Source: Lachnospiraceae bacterium (GTDB lineage Bacteria > Bacillota > Clostridia > Lachnospirales > Lachnospiraceae). Taken from it: 15,804 bases of DNA. Where the stretch lies: assembly GCA_900751995.1 (NCBI GenBank), contig CAADTP010000009.1:1-15804 (forward strand), read 5' to 3'. The notes beneath the pieces were generated by a model. The model was given only the letters and a program-made list of their open reading frames with translations, had not been told where the DNA came from and did not search any database. Positions 14,580 through 15,804 of this stretch are shown piece after piece (positions within the stretch are counted from its first letter, which is position 1; each line of letters opens with the position of its first letter). The position numbers were made by a program, and so were the translations under genes.

Positions 14580-15602
14580 CTACAGCAACTCGATCAGCGC
14601 GTCAATATCTTCCATTTTTGTTCCCCAGCTTGTGGCAAAACGGATCACTGTATGATCTTCATCATATTTTTCCCAGAAATCAAACTGAACTTCTTTGCCC
14701 AGTTCTTCTTTCTTTTTATTTTCCAAAACTACAAACTGCTGGTTCGTGGGAGAATCTAGGAAAAGCTGATATCCTTTTTCCTGAAGGGCTCTTTTCAGCT
14801 TCATAGCTGTTTCAATAGCATTTTTGCTGATCCTTGTATACAGATCATCGGTAAACAGTGTGTCAAACTGGATTCCCAGAAGACGGCCTTTTGCCAGAAG
14901 GGCTCCCTGCTGCTTCACCATAGTCATAAAGTGCTTCGGAGCTTTTTTCGTAAAGACCACTGCCTCACCGCAGAGTGCACCGACCTTGGTTCCGCCGATG
15001 TAGAACACATCTGTACATCTGGCGATATCCTCAAGTGTCACATCTGCTTCCGGACTTACCAGACCGTAGCCAAGTCTTGCTCCGTCCAGAAACAGCGGAA
15101 GCTCGTATTTATGGCATACCTCGGAAATTTCCTCCAGCTCTTTCTTCGTATAAAGTGTTCCGTACTCTGTCGGATGGGAAATATAAACCATTCCCGGAAA
15201 TACCATATGGTCGTGACTTTCATCCCCATAAAAAGTTTCCACATAATCTGTGATACTTTCTGCTTTGATCTTTCCGTTTTCTGCCGGAAGTGTCAGTACC
15301 TTATGTCCTGTATACTCGATCGCTCCGGCCTCATGACAGCTTACGTGTCCGGTCTGCGCCGCAAGAACACCTTCATAACGGTTCAGGACAGAACCTATGA
15401 TCGTGGCATTGGTCTGAGTTCCTCCCACCAGGAAAAACACATCTGCATCCGGGCAGCCACAGGCTTTACGGATCTTCTCCTTTGCAGAATCACAGTATTT
15501 GTCTGTGCCATAGCCGGAAAGCTTCTCCATATTGGTTTCCAGAAGCTTCTGGAGGATCGCCGGATGAGCTCCCTCGCAATAATCGTTTACAAAAAATAAC
15601 AT
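14580..15602 (-). CDS. ltaE: low-specificity L-threonine aldolase
   Basis: A PLP-dependent fold-type I enzyme of the threonine aldolase / beta-eliminating lyase family that cleaves L-threonine and allo-threonine to glycine and acetaldehyde. The 340 residues match the family length. Visible motifs are FFVNDYCEGAHPAIL (3-17), FFLVGGTQTNA (56-66), HVSCHEAGAIEY (86-97, His 90 near the PLP ring), LFLDGARLGYG (170-180, Asp 173 contacting the PLP nitrogen) and FYIGGTKVGALCGEA with the Schiff-base Lys 206. The ATG is preceded by GAGGAG about 9 nt upstream. It converges on proC and shares its terminator. Upstream lies only the decayed tnpB fragment; I could not find a convincing promoter. A related aldolase with other beta-hydroxy amino acid specificity is possible. 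Confidence 0.92.
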   Translation of the reverse strand: MLFFVNDYCEGAHPAILQKLLETNMEKLSGYGTDKYCDSAKEKIRKACGCPDADVFFLVGGTQTNATIIGSVLNRYEGVLAAQTGHVSCHEAGAIEYTGHKVLTLPAENGKIKAESITDYVETFYGDESHDHMVFPGMVYISHPTEYGTLYTKKELEEISEVCHKYELPLFLDGARLGYGLVSPEADVTLEDIARCTDVFYIGGTKVGALCGEAVVFTKKAPKHFMTMVKQQGALLAKGRLLGIQFDTLFTDDLYTRISKNAIETAMKLKRALQEKGYQLFLDSPTNQQFVVLENKKKEELGKEVQFDFWEKYDEDHTVIRFATSWGTKMEDIDALIELL

Positions 15603-15631
15603 TTTATTTTCTCCTCATCTGTATTTTCATT

Positions 15632-15804
15632 TTATTTGACCGTCTTCCCCGGAATGATCTTACATGTGGAAAACGATTTGAATTTACAGGAAATCGCCCC
15701 CTTCAATAGGAAGCCCGTTTCTGAAAGAAATTCACAAATCCCCGGTCGAGATCCCGCAAAGACTGCTGTAATGCAATGGAATCTGCTGCTTTCAGAAAGG
15801 CAAA
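15632..15804 (-). pseudogene. tnpB: IS200/IS605-type tnpB fragment, broken and truncated by the window edge
   Basis: Reading the minus strand from 15804, the frame gives LKAADSIALQQSLRDLDRGF and then VNFFQKRASY, the typical N-terminal helix region of TnpB (OrfB of IS605-type elements, RNA-guided nucleases). A TGA at 15703-15705 then interrupts it. Past the stop, the same frame gives RGRFP and, after a 2-nt shift, KFKSF. Together these rebuild the usual TnpB FPKFKS motif at the expected 10 residues after NFF. The frame ends at a TAA at 15632-15634 and the rest of the gene is absent, because ltaE follows at once. The 5' part lies beyond the window. It is a dead relic; no right-end transposon hairpin can be identified. 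Confidence 0.75.

Noticed and set aside
13556..14580. A functional link between tRNA-Gly and the glycine-producing threonine aldolase
   Set aside because: They are on different strands, separated by two terminators and proC, so proximity alone is not evidence; no T-box was seen before ltaE.
15620..15642. CtsR-like GGTCAAA half-site upstream of ltaE
   Set aside because: Only one heptad matches; the second (AATGAAA) fits five of seven positions, and the site lies in transposon remnant before a gene not known as heat-shock controlled.
15683..15804. Plus-strand resemblance to the first half of a cobalamin riboswitch (AATAGGAAG, ATCCCGC, GCTGTAATG)
   Set aside because: The GGTG part of the P4 box and the AGGTG start are missing, and the same DNA on the other strand codes for a clear TnpB segment, which explains it better.
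1..15804. CRISPR arrays, rRNA genes, prophage genes or a complete insertion sequence
   Set aside because: I saw no regularly spaced direct repeats, rRNA motifs or phage genes; the only mobile-element trace is the broken tnpB at the right edge.

Overview
The window looks like a chromosomal core region of a low-to-mid GC Gram-positive anaerobe, most likely a Lachnospiraceae-type clostridium. This is inferred from the strong AGGAGG-type ribosome binding sites, sigma-A promoters, an L13-type leader before rplM, a tRNA without encoded CCA, ECF transporter genes next to truA-rplM-rpsI, and the protein sequences. Taxonomy was not tested by any search.

Positions 1-10860 are one long minus-strand block, read from high to low coordinates: tig, clpP, clpX, lon, ysxC/engB, ecfA1, ecfA2, ecfT, truA, rplM, rpsI. 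It begins with protein folding and quality control (trigger factor, ClpP, ClpX, Lon). It continues with a ribosome-assembly GTPase, the shared energizing module of ECF vitamin transporters and a tRNA pseudouridine synthase, and ends with the L13-S9 ribosomal protein pair. Most junctions are tight (overlaps of 4 and 16 nt, gaps of 12-17 nt). Hairpins lie between clpP and clpX and between lon and ysxC. rplM-rpsI has its own consensus promoter (TTGACA-N17-TATAAT) and a structured leader.

Positions 10861-12848 hold a small minus-strand operon after a regulatory gap: a DJ-1/PfpI family protein translationally coupled (ATGA) to a secreted SGNH/GDSL esterase with two InlB-type repeats. The SGNH protein is the least standard intact gene here.

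Positions 13034-14489 run on the plus strand: a CYTH-domain phosphatase, tRNA-Gly(CCC) with its own promoter and terminator, and proC. A perfect bidirectional terminator separates proC from the convergent low-specificity threonine aldolase (14580-15602, minus). The right edge holds a decayed fragment of an IS200/IS605-type tnpB (minus strand), with an in-frame stop and a frameshift, running off the window.

I found no complete undescribed system. The points most worth a second look are the SGNH/InlB-repeat protein and its coupling to the DJ-1 gene, the inverted repeat around the candidate tig promoter, the hairpin holding an alternative clpX start, the joining of the proteostasis and ECF-ribosomal blocks, and the tnpB relic.
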